NCBI RefSeq assembly: GCF_003399635.1
Contig: NZ_NBXB01000027.1
Location: forward strand, 224,238 to 288,237
Source: Subtercola boreus
Lineage (GTDB): Bacteria; Actinomycetota; Actinomycetes; Actinomycetales; Microbacteriaceae
Reading direction: 5' to 3'
Length of the DNA: 64,000 nt
Below, piece after piece: positions 15,957 to 25,583 of this stretch (its first letter is position 1; every line of letters starts with the position of its first letter). The position numbers and the translations under genes are program-made. The notes under the pieces are model-generated. The model worked only from the letters and a program-made list of their open reading frames with translations, searched no databases and had not been told where the DNA came from.

Positions 15957-17270
15957 TCAAGTCCGCTTTCGCGCCCAGGCTGCAGAGAGTGCAACCCAGA
16001 GCGGCCCCACCGATATTCCCTCGTCCTCCTCCAACTGCAGGCGGGCTCGCCGACGGGCTCTGAGGAGGAACAGCACTCCGCCCCCGATGATCACGTACTG
16101 CACCGCGAAGGCGATCCGGAAGGCGCTCACGTTGTAGAGATCCGCGCTGAAACCCGCATTGTGCAGTGCGTCCAGGATGACTCCGATGAGAAAGAGCATC
16201 ACGAAGCTCGCCGTGAATCCGCCGACGTTCACCACGCCGTTCGCCGACCCGAGGGTGTGCGGCGGGTTGAAGGTGCGGGCGAAGTCGAACCCGATGAGGG
16301 ATCCGGGACCGCCGGCCCCCATCGACACGACGAGCAACACCATCAGCCAGAGCGGCGGGGCGACGGGCCAGACGAGCACGGCCGTCCAGACGACTGCCAG
16401 CATCACCACGATCCCGATCACCAGGTTCGAACGCCGCGTCGGGAATCGTGCCGTGAGCACACCGAGGATCGGACCCGAAACCAGCCCGACCAGCACGATC
16501 ACGACGAGGAGACCCGACGCCAGCCCGGGGCTGTAGCCGAGGGCCGACACCATGAAGGGGAAGCCCCAGAAGATCGTGAACACCGTGCCAGAGGACTGGG
16601 TCACGAAGTGCGACCAGAACCCGAGCTGCGTTCCGGGCCGGCGGAGGGTCGGGCCGAGCCGGGACAGCACGTCGCGAAGGGTTGGCTGGGTGCCGACCAC
16701 GGCGTCAGCCGGACGGTCGGCGAGCACGATGACGCCCAGGATGAACGCCAGCACACCCACCGCGGCCGCAGAGGCGAAGGCGGTCGTCCAGCCGGCGGCG
16801 TGCAGCACGATCGCGAACGGCACGGCCGAGAGGATCTGGCCGATCGCCCCGAGATTGCCCATCCACTGGGAGAGTTGCGGCACGATCCGGCCGGAGAACC
16901 ACGAGTTCACCAGCCTGATGACCGAGATGAAGACGGCCGAGTCGCCAGCGCCGACGAGGATCCGGCCGAGGATCGCCGTGCCGACGTCCGTCGAGAAGGC
17001 GAGGGTCAGCTGGCCGACCACCATCACGGCGGTTCCCACCACGATCAGTGCTTTCGGTCCGACCCGGTCGATCAGGATGCCGTTCGGGATCTGGAGCGCA
17101 GCGTAGACGATCAGCTGCACGACGGCCAGGCTCGACAGGATGGCGGCCGAGGTGTCGAAGCGTTCAGCGGCGGAGACCCCCGCCACCCCGAGCGTGGTCC
17201 GCTGGAGCACCGCCGACACATAGGCCAGGGCGGCGATCCCGAAGACGAACCACGACCGTTTTGAGTTCAC
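15957..17270 (-). CDS. Major facilitator superfamily transporter
   Basis: Protein of 437 residues with about 12 hydrophobic segments. MFS hallmarks include the loop after helix 2, GILIDRVGPKAL (a G-x-x-x-D-R-x-G motif), and RILVGAGDSAVFISVIRLV in helix 4. The sequence resembles the nitrate/oxalate-type or sugar-phosphate branches, but no substrate signature is decisive. It starts at GTG 17270, 6 nt after a TAAACT -10 box. It stands alone and ends 218 nt before sigA. Confidence 0.85.
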   Translation of the reverse strand: MNSKRSWFVFGIAALAYVSAVLQRTTLGVAGVSAAERFDTSAAILSSLAVVQLIVYAALQIPNGILIDRVGPKALIVVGTAVMVVGQLTLAFSTDVGTAILGRILVGAGDSAVFISVIRLVNSWFSGRIVPQLSQWMGNLGAIGQILSAVPFAIVLHAAGWTTAFASAAAVGVLAFILGVIVLADRPADAVVGTQPTLRDVLSRLGPTLRRPGTQLGFWSHFVTQSSGTVFTIFWGFPFMVSALGYSPGLASGLLVVIVLVGLVSGPILGVLTARFPTRRSNLVIGIVVMLAVVWTAVLVWPVAPPLWLMVLLVVSMGAGGPGSLIGFDFARTFNPPHTLGSANGVVNVGGFTASFVMLFLIGVILDALHNAGFSADLYNVSAFRIAFAVQYVIIGGGVLFLLRARRRARLQLEEDEGISVGPLWVALSAAWARKRT

Positions 17271-17276
17271 CGGACA

Positions 17277-17282
17277 AGTTTA
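17277..17282 (-). promoter_or_regulatory. -10 box of the MFS gene (leaderless)
   Basis: TAAACT on the minus strand, 6 nt before the GTG start. Confidence 0.45.
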
Positions 17283-17354
17283 CCGATGCTCCGACCGCCA
17301 CCCCGAGCCCCACCCCGAGCTCGTACAGCGCGGCCCGAAGGGCCGACCATAAGT

Positions 17355-18290
17355 TCAGAGCCCGCCGAAACCCGGGCCCGAGTCGTCTCCGCGGCGCTTG
17401 ATCGCCAGGAAGTTCTCGAGTTCCGCAGCGATCTCGTCGGCAGAGGGAAGCTCACCGTCTTCGTCGGTCAGCGGCGAACGCACACCGGCATTCTGCATGT
17501 AGCTGTCGTGTCGCTCCTCGAGCGTGCCGACCAGCTTCTCGAGTTCCGCATTCGCCTTCACCTGCTGGTCGATCTTCGTGAGGAACTCGCGCCCCTCTTC
17601 TCTCAGCCTGTCTGTCGGGAAGATGAGCCCGGTCGCCGCGCTGATGCTCTCGAGAGACGAGACCGCAGCGAGGGGGTACTCGGTGTCGGCGAGGTAGTGC
17701 GGGATGAGCAGCACGAAGCCCGCCACCGGGTGCCCCAGCTGCTGGAGCCGGTACTCGGCCAGGTGCAGCACGTTAGCCGGAACCTGGGTGTGCGGGCGCC
17801 ACACTGACAGGGCATCGGTCAGCTCGACCCGGTTGCCGCTCACTGTGACGCCGATGGCGCGGGTGTGCGGCACGGGCATCGGGATCGCGTGCACCCAGGT
17901 GGTGGTCTTCGCCTGGAACCGGTCGACCAGGTGCACGATCGCTGCGGTGAACTGCTCCCAGCGGAAGTCGGGCTCGAATCCGCTCAGAAAGAGGAACTGC
18001 TGGCCCAGCTCGTCGCTGACGAGGTAGAGCCGCAGGGTCTGCGGCTGGTAGTCGCTCAGGTGGTCCTGGTCGAAGTCGACGATGGGCCGGCGAGCACGGT
18101 AGTCGAGCAGGATGTCGGGGTCGAACTCGGCGACCACGCGATTGTTCAGGGTGTCGAGCACGTAGTCGCCGAACTGACTGACTGCGGCGCCCGCGTCGGT
18201 GAAACCGGTCAGCGCTGCGACGAGCGGCAACCCCTCGGGAATCAGGTCGACCTCGTCTGCCAGCTCGAACAACTCAGTCGGATCCTTCAT
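17355..18290 (-). CDS. PAC2 family protein (proteasome assembly chaperone-like)
   Basis: Protein of 311 residues. The PAC2 domain runs from ALTGFTDAGAAVSQFGDYVLD through IVDFDQDHLSDYQ and the metal- or ligand-pocket-like LLIPHYLADTEYPLA to about residue 250, followed by a helical acidic tail. PAC2 proteins are named for a eukaryotic proteasome assembly factor; the bacterial members are widespread in actinobacteria and their role is not established. Divergent from pepA; each of the two genes has its own -10 box 6-7 nt before the start. Confidence 0.85.
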   Translation of the reverse strand: MKDPTELFELADEVDLIPEGLPLVAALTGFTDAGAAVSQFGDYVLDTLNNRVVAEFDPDILLDYRARRPIVDFDQDHLSDYQPQTLRLYLVSDELGQQFLFLSGFEPDFRWEQFTAAIVHLVDRFQAKTTTWVHAIPMPVPHTRAIGVTVSGNRVELTDALSVWRPHTQVPANVLHLAEYRLQQLGHPVAGFVLLIPHYLADTEYPLAAVSSLESISAATGLIFPTDRLREEGREFLTKIDQQVKANAELEKLVGTLEERHDSYMQNAGVRSPLTDEDGELPSADEIAAELENFLAIKRRGDDSGPGFGGL

Positions 18291-18296
18291 GTACTC

Positions 18297-18302
18297 ACTC
18301 TA
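18297..18302 (-). promoter_or_regulatory. -10 box of the PAC2 gene (leaderless)
   Basis: TAGAGT on the minus strand, 6 nt before the ATG at 18290. Confidence 0.45.
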
Positions 18303-18381
18303 ATCCGGTCACCGCCCGGCGCTCCCTGGGAACGGTCCGCCCGTGGCGAACGCAGGCGCCGTGGTGACACATCGGCGTAGA

Positions 18382-18387
18382 TAGGGT
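18382..18387 (+). promoter_or_regulatory. -10 box of pepA (leaderless)
   Basis: TAGGGT, 7 nt before the ATG at 18395; no ribosome-binding site is visible. Confidence 0.45.
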
Positions 18388-18394
18388 TAAGCGC

Positions 18395-19906
18395 ATGAGC
18401 CTCTCCGATATTTCCGTCACGTCACAGTCCGCCGCAGAGATCGCTGCGGATGCCCTTGTCCTCGCCGTCTCGAAGGTGGATGACCGCGTGGTCGTCCTGG
18501 GCGGTGAGAGCCTGCCGGGTGAAGCGCGATCCGCCCTCGAGGGGATGTTCGAGGGCCTCGGTTTCGGCGGCACGAAGGACGAGGTGCAGCGGGTCGGGCC
18601 CATTGCGGGCATCCAGTCTCACGTCGTGATCCTGGTGGGGCTCGGCGCTTCGGAAGCGACGCCGGATGCCCTGCGGTACGCCGCCGGGGCCGCGACCCGT
18701 CGCGTGCGGGGCTTCGAGACCGTTGCGCTCGGCCTTCCCGTCACCTCGGTCGCGGATGCCAGGGCGATCCTCGAAGGTGCGGCCATGGGCGCCTACGACT
18801 ACACCGAGTACCGGTTCTCGACGATGGAGGGTCGCTCCCGGGCGGCCAGCAGCCTGGTGCTCACGACCGCGTTCGAGGACGCGGAATCCGCGGTGGTTCC
18901 TGCCCGTGAGACGGCCCGCGCCGTCGCCCTGGTACGGGACCTCGTGAACGCCGCCCCCCTCGACCTCTATCCCGAGACCTTCGCCGAGGAGGCCAGGCGG
19001 GCTGCCGGAGAACTTCCTGTCGACCTGAAGGTGTGGGACGTGCCCGCGCTCGAGGCCGAGGGCTTCGGCGGGATCGTCGGCGTGGGGCAGGGCTCTACGC
19101 GCGGCCCGCGACTCGTCAGGGTCTCGTACCAGCCGAGCGGTGCATCCCGGCACCTCGCGCTCGTCGGCAAGGGGATCACGTTCGACTCCGGCGGACTCTC
19201 ACTCAAGCCCCCGGCGTCGATGATCGGCATGAAGGACGACATGACGGGAGCCGCGACCGTTCTCGCCGTCGCTCTTGCCGCTGCCGCTCTCGCCCTGCCC
19301 GTCCGCATCACTGCGTGGCTGTGCCTTGCCGAGAACATGCCCTCGGGTTCGGCGATCCGCCCCGGTGACGTGCTGAAGATCTACGGCGGCAAGACCGTCG
19401 AGGTGCTGAACACCGATGCAGAGGGGCGCCTCGTCCTGGCCGACGGCCTGGTCGCGGCCAGTGAGGAGCACCCCGACGCGATCATCGATGTGGCAACGCT
19501 CACCGGGGCGCAGGTCACGGCGCTCGGCAACCGGTATGTCGGAGTGATGGGTGAGAACGACCTCGTTGCGTCGGTGCTCGCGTCGGCAACATCCACCTCC
19601 GAGACGCTCTGGCACATGCCGATGCCCGCCGAGCTCCGGCCGCTGCTGAACTCGGACATCGCCGACCTGCAGAACATCAAGCCCGGCAACACGGCGGGTG
19701 GGATGCTGATCGCGGCGATCTTCCTGCGGGAGTTCGTCGGGCAGAAGGCCGATGGCAGCGGCCCGATCCCGTGGACGCACCTCGACATCGCAGGCCCCGC
19801 ACTGAACGGCGGCGAGGGTTACGGTTTCACCGGAAAGGGGCCGACCGGCGTGACCGTCCGCACGCTGATCGACCTGGCCGAAAGGATGAGCACCGAGGGA
19901 GCGTAG
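18395..19906 (+). CDS. pepA: Leucyl aminopeptidase (M17 family)
   Basis: Protein of 503 residues, normal for the family. The N-terminal macro-like domain precedes the catalytic domain (from about residue 180), which contains LVGKGITFDSGGLSLKPP and the signature NTDAEGRLVLADGL. Metal ligands and the active-site Lys/Arg lie in KGITFDSGG, KDDMTGAA and NTDAEGR. The enzyme is a hexameric two-metal peptidase that trims N-terminal residues from peptides in the cytoplasm. It is followed 94 nt later by lpdA. Confidence 0.96.
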   Translation: MSLSDISVTSQSAAEIAADALVLAVSKVDDRVVVLGGESLPGEARSALEGMFEGLGFGGTKDEVQRVGPIAGIQSHVVILVGLGASEATPDALRYAAGAATRRVRGFETVALGLPVTSVADARAILEGAAMGAYDYTEYRFSTMEGRSRAASSLVLTTAFEDAESAVVPARETARAVALVRDLVNAAPLDLYPETFAEEARRAAGELPVDLKVWDVPALEAEGFGGIVGVGQGSTRGPRLVRVSYQPSGASRHLALVGKGITFDSGGLSLKPPASMIGMKDDMTGAATVLAVALAAAALALPVRITAWLCLAENMPSGSAIRPGDVLKIYGGKTVEVLNTDAEGRLVLADGLVAASEEHPDAIIDVATLTGAQVTALGNRYVGVMGENDLVASVLASATSTSETLWHMPMPAELRPLLNSDIADLQNIKPGNTAGGMLIAAIFLREFVGQKADGSGPIPWTHLDIAGPALNGGEGYGFTGKGPTGVTVRTLIDLAERMSTEGA

Positions 19907-20000
19907 TAGGCTCAGTTGGGCGAAAAAATAACTCGCCGTCAAGACACCTGCCGAGGCGCGGGTGCAGTCACCAAGCTCGATGCATAAGGGAGTCTCTCAA

Positions 20001-21374
20001 GTGTCGGAAACCAATTTTGACATCGTCGTCCTCGGCGGCGGAAGCGGTGGCTACGCTGCCGCCCTCCGCGCCGTGCAGCTCGGCTTCACCGTCGCGCTGG
20101 TCGAGAAGGACAAACTCGGCGGCACGTGCCTGCACCGCGGGTGCATCCCCACGAAGGCGCTGCTGCACTCCGCCGAGGTAGCGGATGTCTCGCGCGAATC
20201 CGCCAAGTACGGCGTGAACACGACGTTCAACGGCATCGACATCGCCGCGGTGACCGCCTATCGCGAAGGCATCGTCACGAGCAAGTTCAAGGGGCTCGAG
20301 GGCCTCATCAAGGCGCGGAAGATCACGGTCGTGCGCGGCGAGGGCAAGCTCGTCGCCCCCAAGACGGTGCAGGTCGGAGACGACATCTACACCGGCAAGA
20401 ACATGATCCTCGCCACGGGGTCGTACTCACGCACGCTCCCGGGCCTCGAGATCGGTGGCCGCGTCATCACGAGCGAGACCGCGCTCGCGCTCGACTACAT
20501 CCCCAAGAAGGTCGCGATCCTGGGTGGCGGTGTCATCGGGGTCGAGTTCGCCAGCGTGTGGAAGTCGTTCGGCGCCGAGGTCTCGATCATCGAGGCACTC
20601 CCCCACCTCGTTCCGAACGAGGAGGAGTCGGTCTCGAAGCAGTTCGAGCGGGCCTACCGCAAGCGCGGCATCGAGTTCTCGCTCGGCATCCGCTTCCAGA
20701 GCGTCACGCAGAACGACCAGGGCGTCGTCGTGACCCTCGAGAACGGCACCACCGTCGAGGCCGATCTGCTGCTGGTGGCCGTCGGCCGCGGCCCGTCGAC
20801 GGCAGGGCTCGGCTTCGAGGAGGCGGGCATCACCATCGACCGTGGGTTCGTCATCACGAACGAGCGCCTGCAGACGAACCTCGAGGGTGTCTTCGCGGTC
20901 GGCGACATCGTTCCCGGCCTCCAGCTCGCGCACCGCGGATTCCAGCAGGGCATCTTCGTCGCGGAGGAGATCGCGGGCCTGAAGCCGCAGGTCGTCGACG
21001 ACGTGAACATCCCGAAGGTCACCTACTCCGACCCCGAGGTCGCCTCCGTGGGCTACACCGAGGCGAAGGCCGCCGAGAAGTTCGGTGCCGACAAGGTCTC
21101 GTCGTACGACTACAACCTCGCCGGCAACGGCAAGAGCCACATCATCGGCACCTCCGGTTCGGTGAAGGTCGTGCGGGTGAACGACGGCCCGGTGGTCGGC
21201 ATCCACATGATCGGCGCCCGCGTCGGCGAGCTCATCGGCGAGGGCCAGCTCATCGTCAACTGGGAGGCATACCCCGAAGACGTCGCGTCGCTCGTGCACG
21301 CGCACCCCACGCAGAACGAAGCACTCGGTGAAGCGCACCTCGCGCTCGCCGGCAAACCGCTTCACGCGATGTAG
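20001..21374 (+). CDS. lpdA: Dihydrolipoyl dehydrogenase (E3)
   Basis: Protein of 457 residues from GTG 20001, chosen because GGGAG lies 8 nt upstream and the FAD-binding strand begins at once (NFDIVVLGGGSGGYAAA). The redox disulfide motif GGTCLHRGCIPTKALLH, the NAD site VAILGGGVIGVEFASVW, the second FAD motif (FAVGDIVPGLQLAH) and the C-terminal HAHPTQNEALGEAH with the catalytic His-Glu are present. E3 reoxidises lipoamide for the pyruvate and 2-oxoglutarate dehydrogenase complexes. It lies just before the E2 gene, and AceE is encoded 28 kb away. Confidence 0.97.
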   Translation: MSETNFDIVVLGGGSGGYAAALRAVQLGFTVALVEKDKLGGTCLHRGCIPTKALLHSAEVADVSRESAKYGVNTTFNGIDIAAVTAYREGIVTSKFKGLEGLIKARKITVVRGEGKLVAPKTVQVGDDIYTGKNMILATGSYSRTLPGLEIGGRVITSETALALDYIPKKVAILGGGVIGVEFASVWKSFGAEVSIIEALPHLVPNEEESVSKQFERAYRKRGIEFSLGIRFQSVTQNDQGVVVTLENGTTVEADLLLVAVGRGPSTAGLGFEEAGITIDRGFVITNERLQTNLEGVFAVGDIVPGLQLAHRGFQQGIFVAEEIAGLKPQVVDDVNIPKVTYSDPEVASVGYTEAKAAEKFGADKVSSYDYNLAGNGKSHIIGTSGSVKVVRVNDGPVVGIHMIGARVGELIGEGQLIVNWEAYPEDVASLVHAHPTQNEALGEAHLALAGKPLHAM

Positions 21375-21381
21375 TACCCGT

Positions 21382-21409
21382 GCCCGCCGTCGCTCCTGCG
21401 GCGGCGGGC
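21382..21409 (+). terminator. Hairpin after lpdA
   Basis: An 8-bp GC stem (gcccgccg / cggcgggc) closes a 12-nt loop, 8 nt after the lpdA stop. Confidence 0.6.
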
Positions 21410-21474
21410 GCTGCTCGCGCCCAGTACCTCCGGGCCGTGCAGCAACACCCCGCGAGAGGGCCGCCCGCCTAAAC

Positions 21475-21495
21475 TCGTACTGAGTCACTGTACGA
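21475..21495 (+). promoter_or_regulatory. TCGTAC/GTACGA inverted repeat upstream of the E2 gene
   Basis: Two perfect 6-bp arms are separated by 9 nt, 55 nt before the E2 start codon. The position suits an operator for a dimeric regulator, but no regulator is identified. Confidence 0.4.
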
Positions 21496-21549
21496 ACTGA
21501 CACACTGAACACGCAGAACTGAAATCTTTTGCGAAGAGGAGACCAACCG

Positions 21550-23076
<1,527 letters not shown>

Positions 23077-23115
23077 GAGCAGTCCTCGGAACCTCAGGGA
23101 GGTCCGGGACCAGGC

Positions 23116-24540
23116 CTACGGCCAGTCACCGAACAACTCCCGAAGACGCCAACCGGCCTCGCCCTTCACCAGAAGGAGCGAGGCCGGTTCTCGTTGTGGG
23201 TCATCGTGCACCACCTCCACGAGCGCCGAGGCCCCGACGGTCTGCACCAACCGGAGCACGCCGGGCGGAACAATGCCGCCCACGCCTGGCGCCACGTTTC
23301 CGTCGACACCCGTCGGGACCGCGGCCCGCGCGTCGGCCACCGACGCCGCGTCCGCCTGCAGCACCGACGACAACGCCTGCTCGGCGCCCTGGAGACAAGG
23401 CTCGGATCTGGCCGCCAGGCAGCGGGCCCGGAGATCGAGAAGGGCGGTCGCCGCCGCAACGGGGTCCGCCGCCACCACGGCCGCCGATTCCGCCGCGGAG
23501 ATCGAAGCCGCCACCTCCGGACCCCGCGCTTCTCCTGCTGCTCCCGCCGCCGGCGCCGCGGTGTCCTTCCCCGGCCTGACCACCGTCGAGGGTGCCGCAG
23601 ATGCGGGTGCTGCAGAGATGGGTGCTGCCGAGATGGGTGCTGCCGAGATGGGTGCCGAAGACGACCCCGTTTCATGGCCTCCGGAACCGCCGCCCGGCAG
23701 CGTGACCAGCGCGCCGACGACGGCCAGTACGCACACCGTGGTCGCCACCACTAGCGTGCGCAGCCGGACTCGCCGGCCCCTCTCCCGCGCGCCCGCCCAC
23801 GCCCCCACGGAGCCGCCTCGCTGACGCACCCAGGCAACCACCCCCGCCAGCCCGGACCGCATGCGCGCCCGAAGGCGATCCGCCTCCGCATCGTCGCGGG
23901 CCACCGCATCGACATCCGCCTGCACCCCGGCAAGCGCACCGGCCCTCTCCGAACCCCAGTCGTATGCCTCGTCGACGGGAATCCCGCCCTCCCCGACCAC
24001 CGGCACCGTGACTGGCACTGGCACTGGCTGCGACAACAGCACCGCCGACGGCTCCGCCAGAGCGAACAACCATTCCTCGCACTCCCGCACGAACGGCTCC
24101 CGCCTCCCACGCTCCAGCCTGGCCAGCGCCTCAGCGAGGAACGGGAGCCCGCGCGAACCGGCACCTCCGGGACCGCCGGCACCACCAGCACCGCCGATGC
24201 CACCGGAACCACCAACACCACCCGCGCCGCCAGCGCCAGCGGCCGACGCATCGACAGGCACCACCTGACGCACGAGCTCGACGAACCGCCGGCAGTCGTC
24301 GACCATGGCCGCCCGGAAGGACGGCGCCAGAACATCACTGCGCCTGTGCTCCACACAGTCGTCCCAGCCGTCGAAGGTCGCCCGTCCCGTGTCGTCGAAC
24401 AGCACCGTGTCGGTTGAGAACCGGCCGTGCGTACAGTCGAGTGAATGCAGGTCATCGAGGGTGTGGAGCAGCGGCACGAGCACGGTGACGGCCTCCCCCG
24501 CGGCAATCGGGCGATCGGCCAGCAGGGTGGAGAGAGTCAT
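23116..24540 (-). CDS. Membrane-anchored pseudokinase-like protein
   Basis: About 474 residues if it starts at ATG 24540 (MTLSTLLADRPIAAG); other in-frame starts lie in a small tandem repeat upstream, and none has a clear ribosome-binding site. Residues 20-65 (LLHTLDDLHSLDCTHGRFST, then DTVLFDDTGRATFDGWD) resemble the catalytic loop and metal loop of Ser/Thr kinases, but HRD is replaced by a THGR sequence and no ATP-binding N-lobe precedes it. A Gly/Ala-rich linker, one transmembrane helix (LVVATTVCVLAVVGALV), an A-P-I-S-A repeat and an extracytoplasmic domain follow. Catalysis is unlikely; a scaffold or sensor role is inference. Confidence 0.65.
   Translation of the reverse strand: MTLSTLLADRPIAAGEAVTVLVPLLHTLDDLHSLDCTHGRFSTDTVLFDDTGRATFDGWDDCVEHRRSDVLAPSFRAAMVDDCRRFVELVRQVVPVDASAAGAGGAGGVGGSGGIGGAGGAGGPGGAGSRGLPFLAEALARLERGRREPFVRECEEWLFALAEPSAVLLSQPVPVPVTVPVVGEGGIPVDEAYDWGSERAGALAGVQADVDAVARDDAEADRLRARMRSGLAGVVAWVRQRGGSVGAWAGARERGRRVRLRTLVVATTVCVLAVVGALVTLPGGGSGGHETGSSSAPISAAPISAAPISAAPASAAPSTVVRPGKDTAAPAAGAAGEARGPEVAASISAAESAAVVAADPVAAATALLDLRARCLAARSEPCLQGAEQALSSVLQADAASVADARAAVPTGVDGNVAPGVGGIVPPGVLRLVQTVGASALVEVVHDDPQREPASLLLVKGEAGWRLRELFGDWP
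23151..23189. terminator. Hairpin shared by the E2 and pseudokinase-like genes
   Basis: A perfect 12-bp stem (aaccggcctcgc / gcgaggccggtt) with a 15-nt loop lies 75 nt after the E2 stop. It falls inside the last codons of the convergent gene (stop at 23116), so the same bases both encode protein and can terminate the E2 transcript. Confidence 0.6.
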
Positions 24541-24583
24541 CCGGGGCGTGGAGAGCGTTCGGGGCGTGGAGAGTGTTCGGTGC
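24527..24583. repeat. 18-bp tandem repeat over the candidate starts of the pseudokinase-like gene
   Basis: Two 18-bp units (24548-24565 and 24566-24583, gtggagagYgttcggKgc) follow a degenerate 21-nt copy (24527-24547). In the minus-strand frame they encode a repeated R-T-L-S-T-P peptide, and two candidate start codons lie at the repeat ends. Confidence 0.7.
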
Positions 24584-24716
24584 ATGGAAGACGAGCCTGC
24601 CGCCATACAGCGGCACCCGGGCATCCAGAACCCGGATCTGTGGACAGTTCGCCCACAGCGCCACAAGTGGACGAGCGGATGCGGCCTTCCGAGCATCCGT
24701 CGACGTTCCGACTCGG

Positions 24717-24722
24717 TACCAT
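24717..24722 (+). promoter_or_regulatory. -10 box of the DUF4191 gene (leaderless)
   Basis: TACCAT, 6 nt before the ATG at 24729. Confidence 0.4.
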
Positions 24723-24728
24723 GGATGT

Positions 24729-25451
24729 ATGGCACGAAGCAAAGACAAAGCCCCGAAGGCTCCCAAGAAGCCGAAGGAGGACGGCCGCCTCAAGCAGATG
24801 TGGCAGGTCTTCCAGATGACCCGCCGGTACGACAAGAACATCGTTCTGCTGCTGGCGTTGAGCATCCTCGTGCCCGTGGCCGTCGGCCTGGTTCTCGCCC
24901 TGTTGCTCAGCGACGGCAACGGCTTCGTGATCGCCATGTGGATCGTCGCCGGGGTTCTCGCCGGCGTGCTTATCGCCCTCATCGTGCTCGGTCGACGGGC
25001 AGAAGCGGCCGCCTACGGGCAGATCGCCGGCCAGCCGGGTGCTGTCGGCGCCGTGCTCCGCAGCTCGCTGAAGCGCAGCTGGCGGGGCAGCGAGATGCCC
25101 GTGGCCGTCAACGGCAAGACGCAGGATGCGGTCTACCGCGCCGTCGGCCGGGGAGGCGTCGTGCTCATCAGCGAGGGACCGAAGTCCCGCACAACACGGA
25201 TGCTCGAAGAAGAGCGCCGCAAGGTGTTGCGCGTTCTGCCGAATGTTCCGGTCACTTTCCTCTACGTCGGGCCCGACGACGACGCGATTCCCCTGCACAA
25301 GGTGCCCGCGAAGCTCAACCGCATCAAACCGAACCTCACCAAGCCCGAGGTGCTGGCCGTCAGCAACAGGCTCACCTCCCTCGGCTCCGGCAACCTGCCG
25401 ATCCCTAAAGGTGTCGACCCGATGAAGGCCCGCCCGCAGCGCGGTCGCTGA
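24729..25451 (+). CDS. DUF4191 membrane protein
   Basis: Protein of 240 residues starting MARSKDKAPKAPKKPKED, a Lys-rich N-terminus, followed by QMWQVFQMTRRYDKN and two transmembrane helices (about residues 37-57 and 60-82). A soluble C-terminal domain contains AVGRGGVVLISEGPKSRTT and ends PIPKGVDPMKARPQR. This is the actinobacterial DUF4191 family, usually found between the lipoate-dependent dehydrogenase genes and glutamine synthetase genes, as here. Function is unknown. Confidence 0.88.
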   Translation: MARSKDKAPKAPKKPKEDGRLKQMWQVFQMTRRYDKNIVLLLALSILVPVAVGLVLALLLSDGNGFVIAMWIVAGVLAGVLIALIVLGRRAEAAAYGQIAGQPGAVGAVLRSSLKRSWRGSEMPVAVNGKTQDAVYRAVGRGGVVLISEGPKSRTTRMLEEERRKVLRVLPNVPVTFLYVGPDDDAIPLHKVPAKLNRIKPNLTKPEVLAVSNRLTSLGSGNLPIPKGVDPMKARPQRGR

Positions 25452-25483
25452 GCAGTCCTGACCGCTCCAGCCGGTCACAGACC

Positions 25484-25510
25484 GTCACGCATCCGAAACA
25501 ACCCGGACTC
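25484..25510 (+). promoter_or_regulatory. GlnR-like box upstream of the type III glutamine synthetase gene
   Basis: GTCAC-N6-GAAAC (25484-25499) followed by N6-GACTC matches the actinobacterial GlnR pattern gTnAC-N6-GaAAC. A TAGATT -10 box at 25521 puts the site at about -35 to -60, where an activator would bind. No GlnR gene is in the window. Confidence 0.55.
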
Positions 25511-25583
25511 AAGCGCTCCCTAGATTTGCCCCACCGGATACAGCCGCCCTGCGGACGAACTCCGCGCACACAAGGGGTCACAC

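Noticed and set aside
14899..16137. Long plus-strand frame opposite sigA (412 codons)
   Set aside because: It lies antisense to an intact sigma factor gene, has no family features and reflects GC-rich third-position bias. The same applies to long antisense frames at 15945-17264, 20427-22166, 25578-27635, 32707-34170 and 49825-52536.
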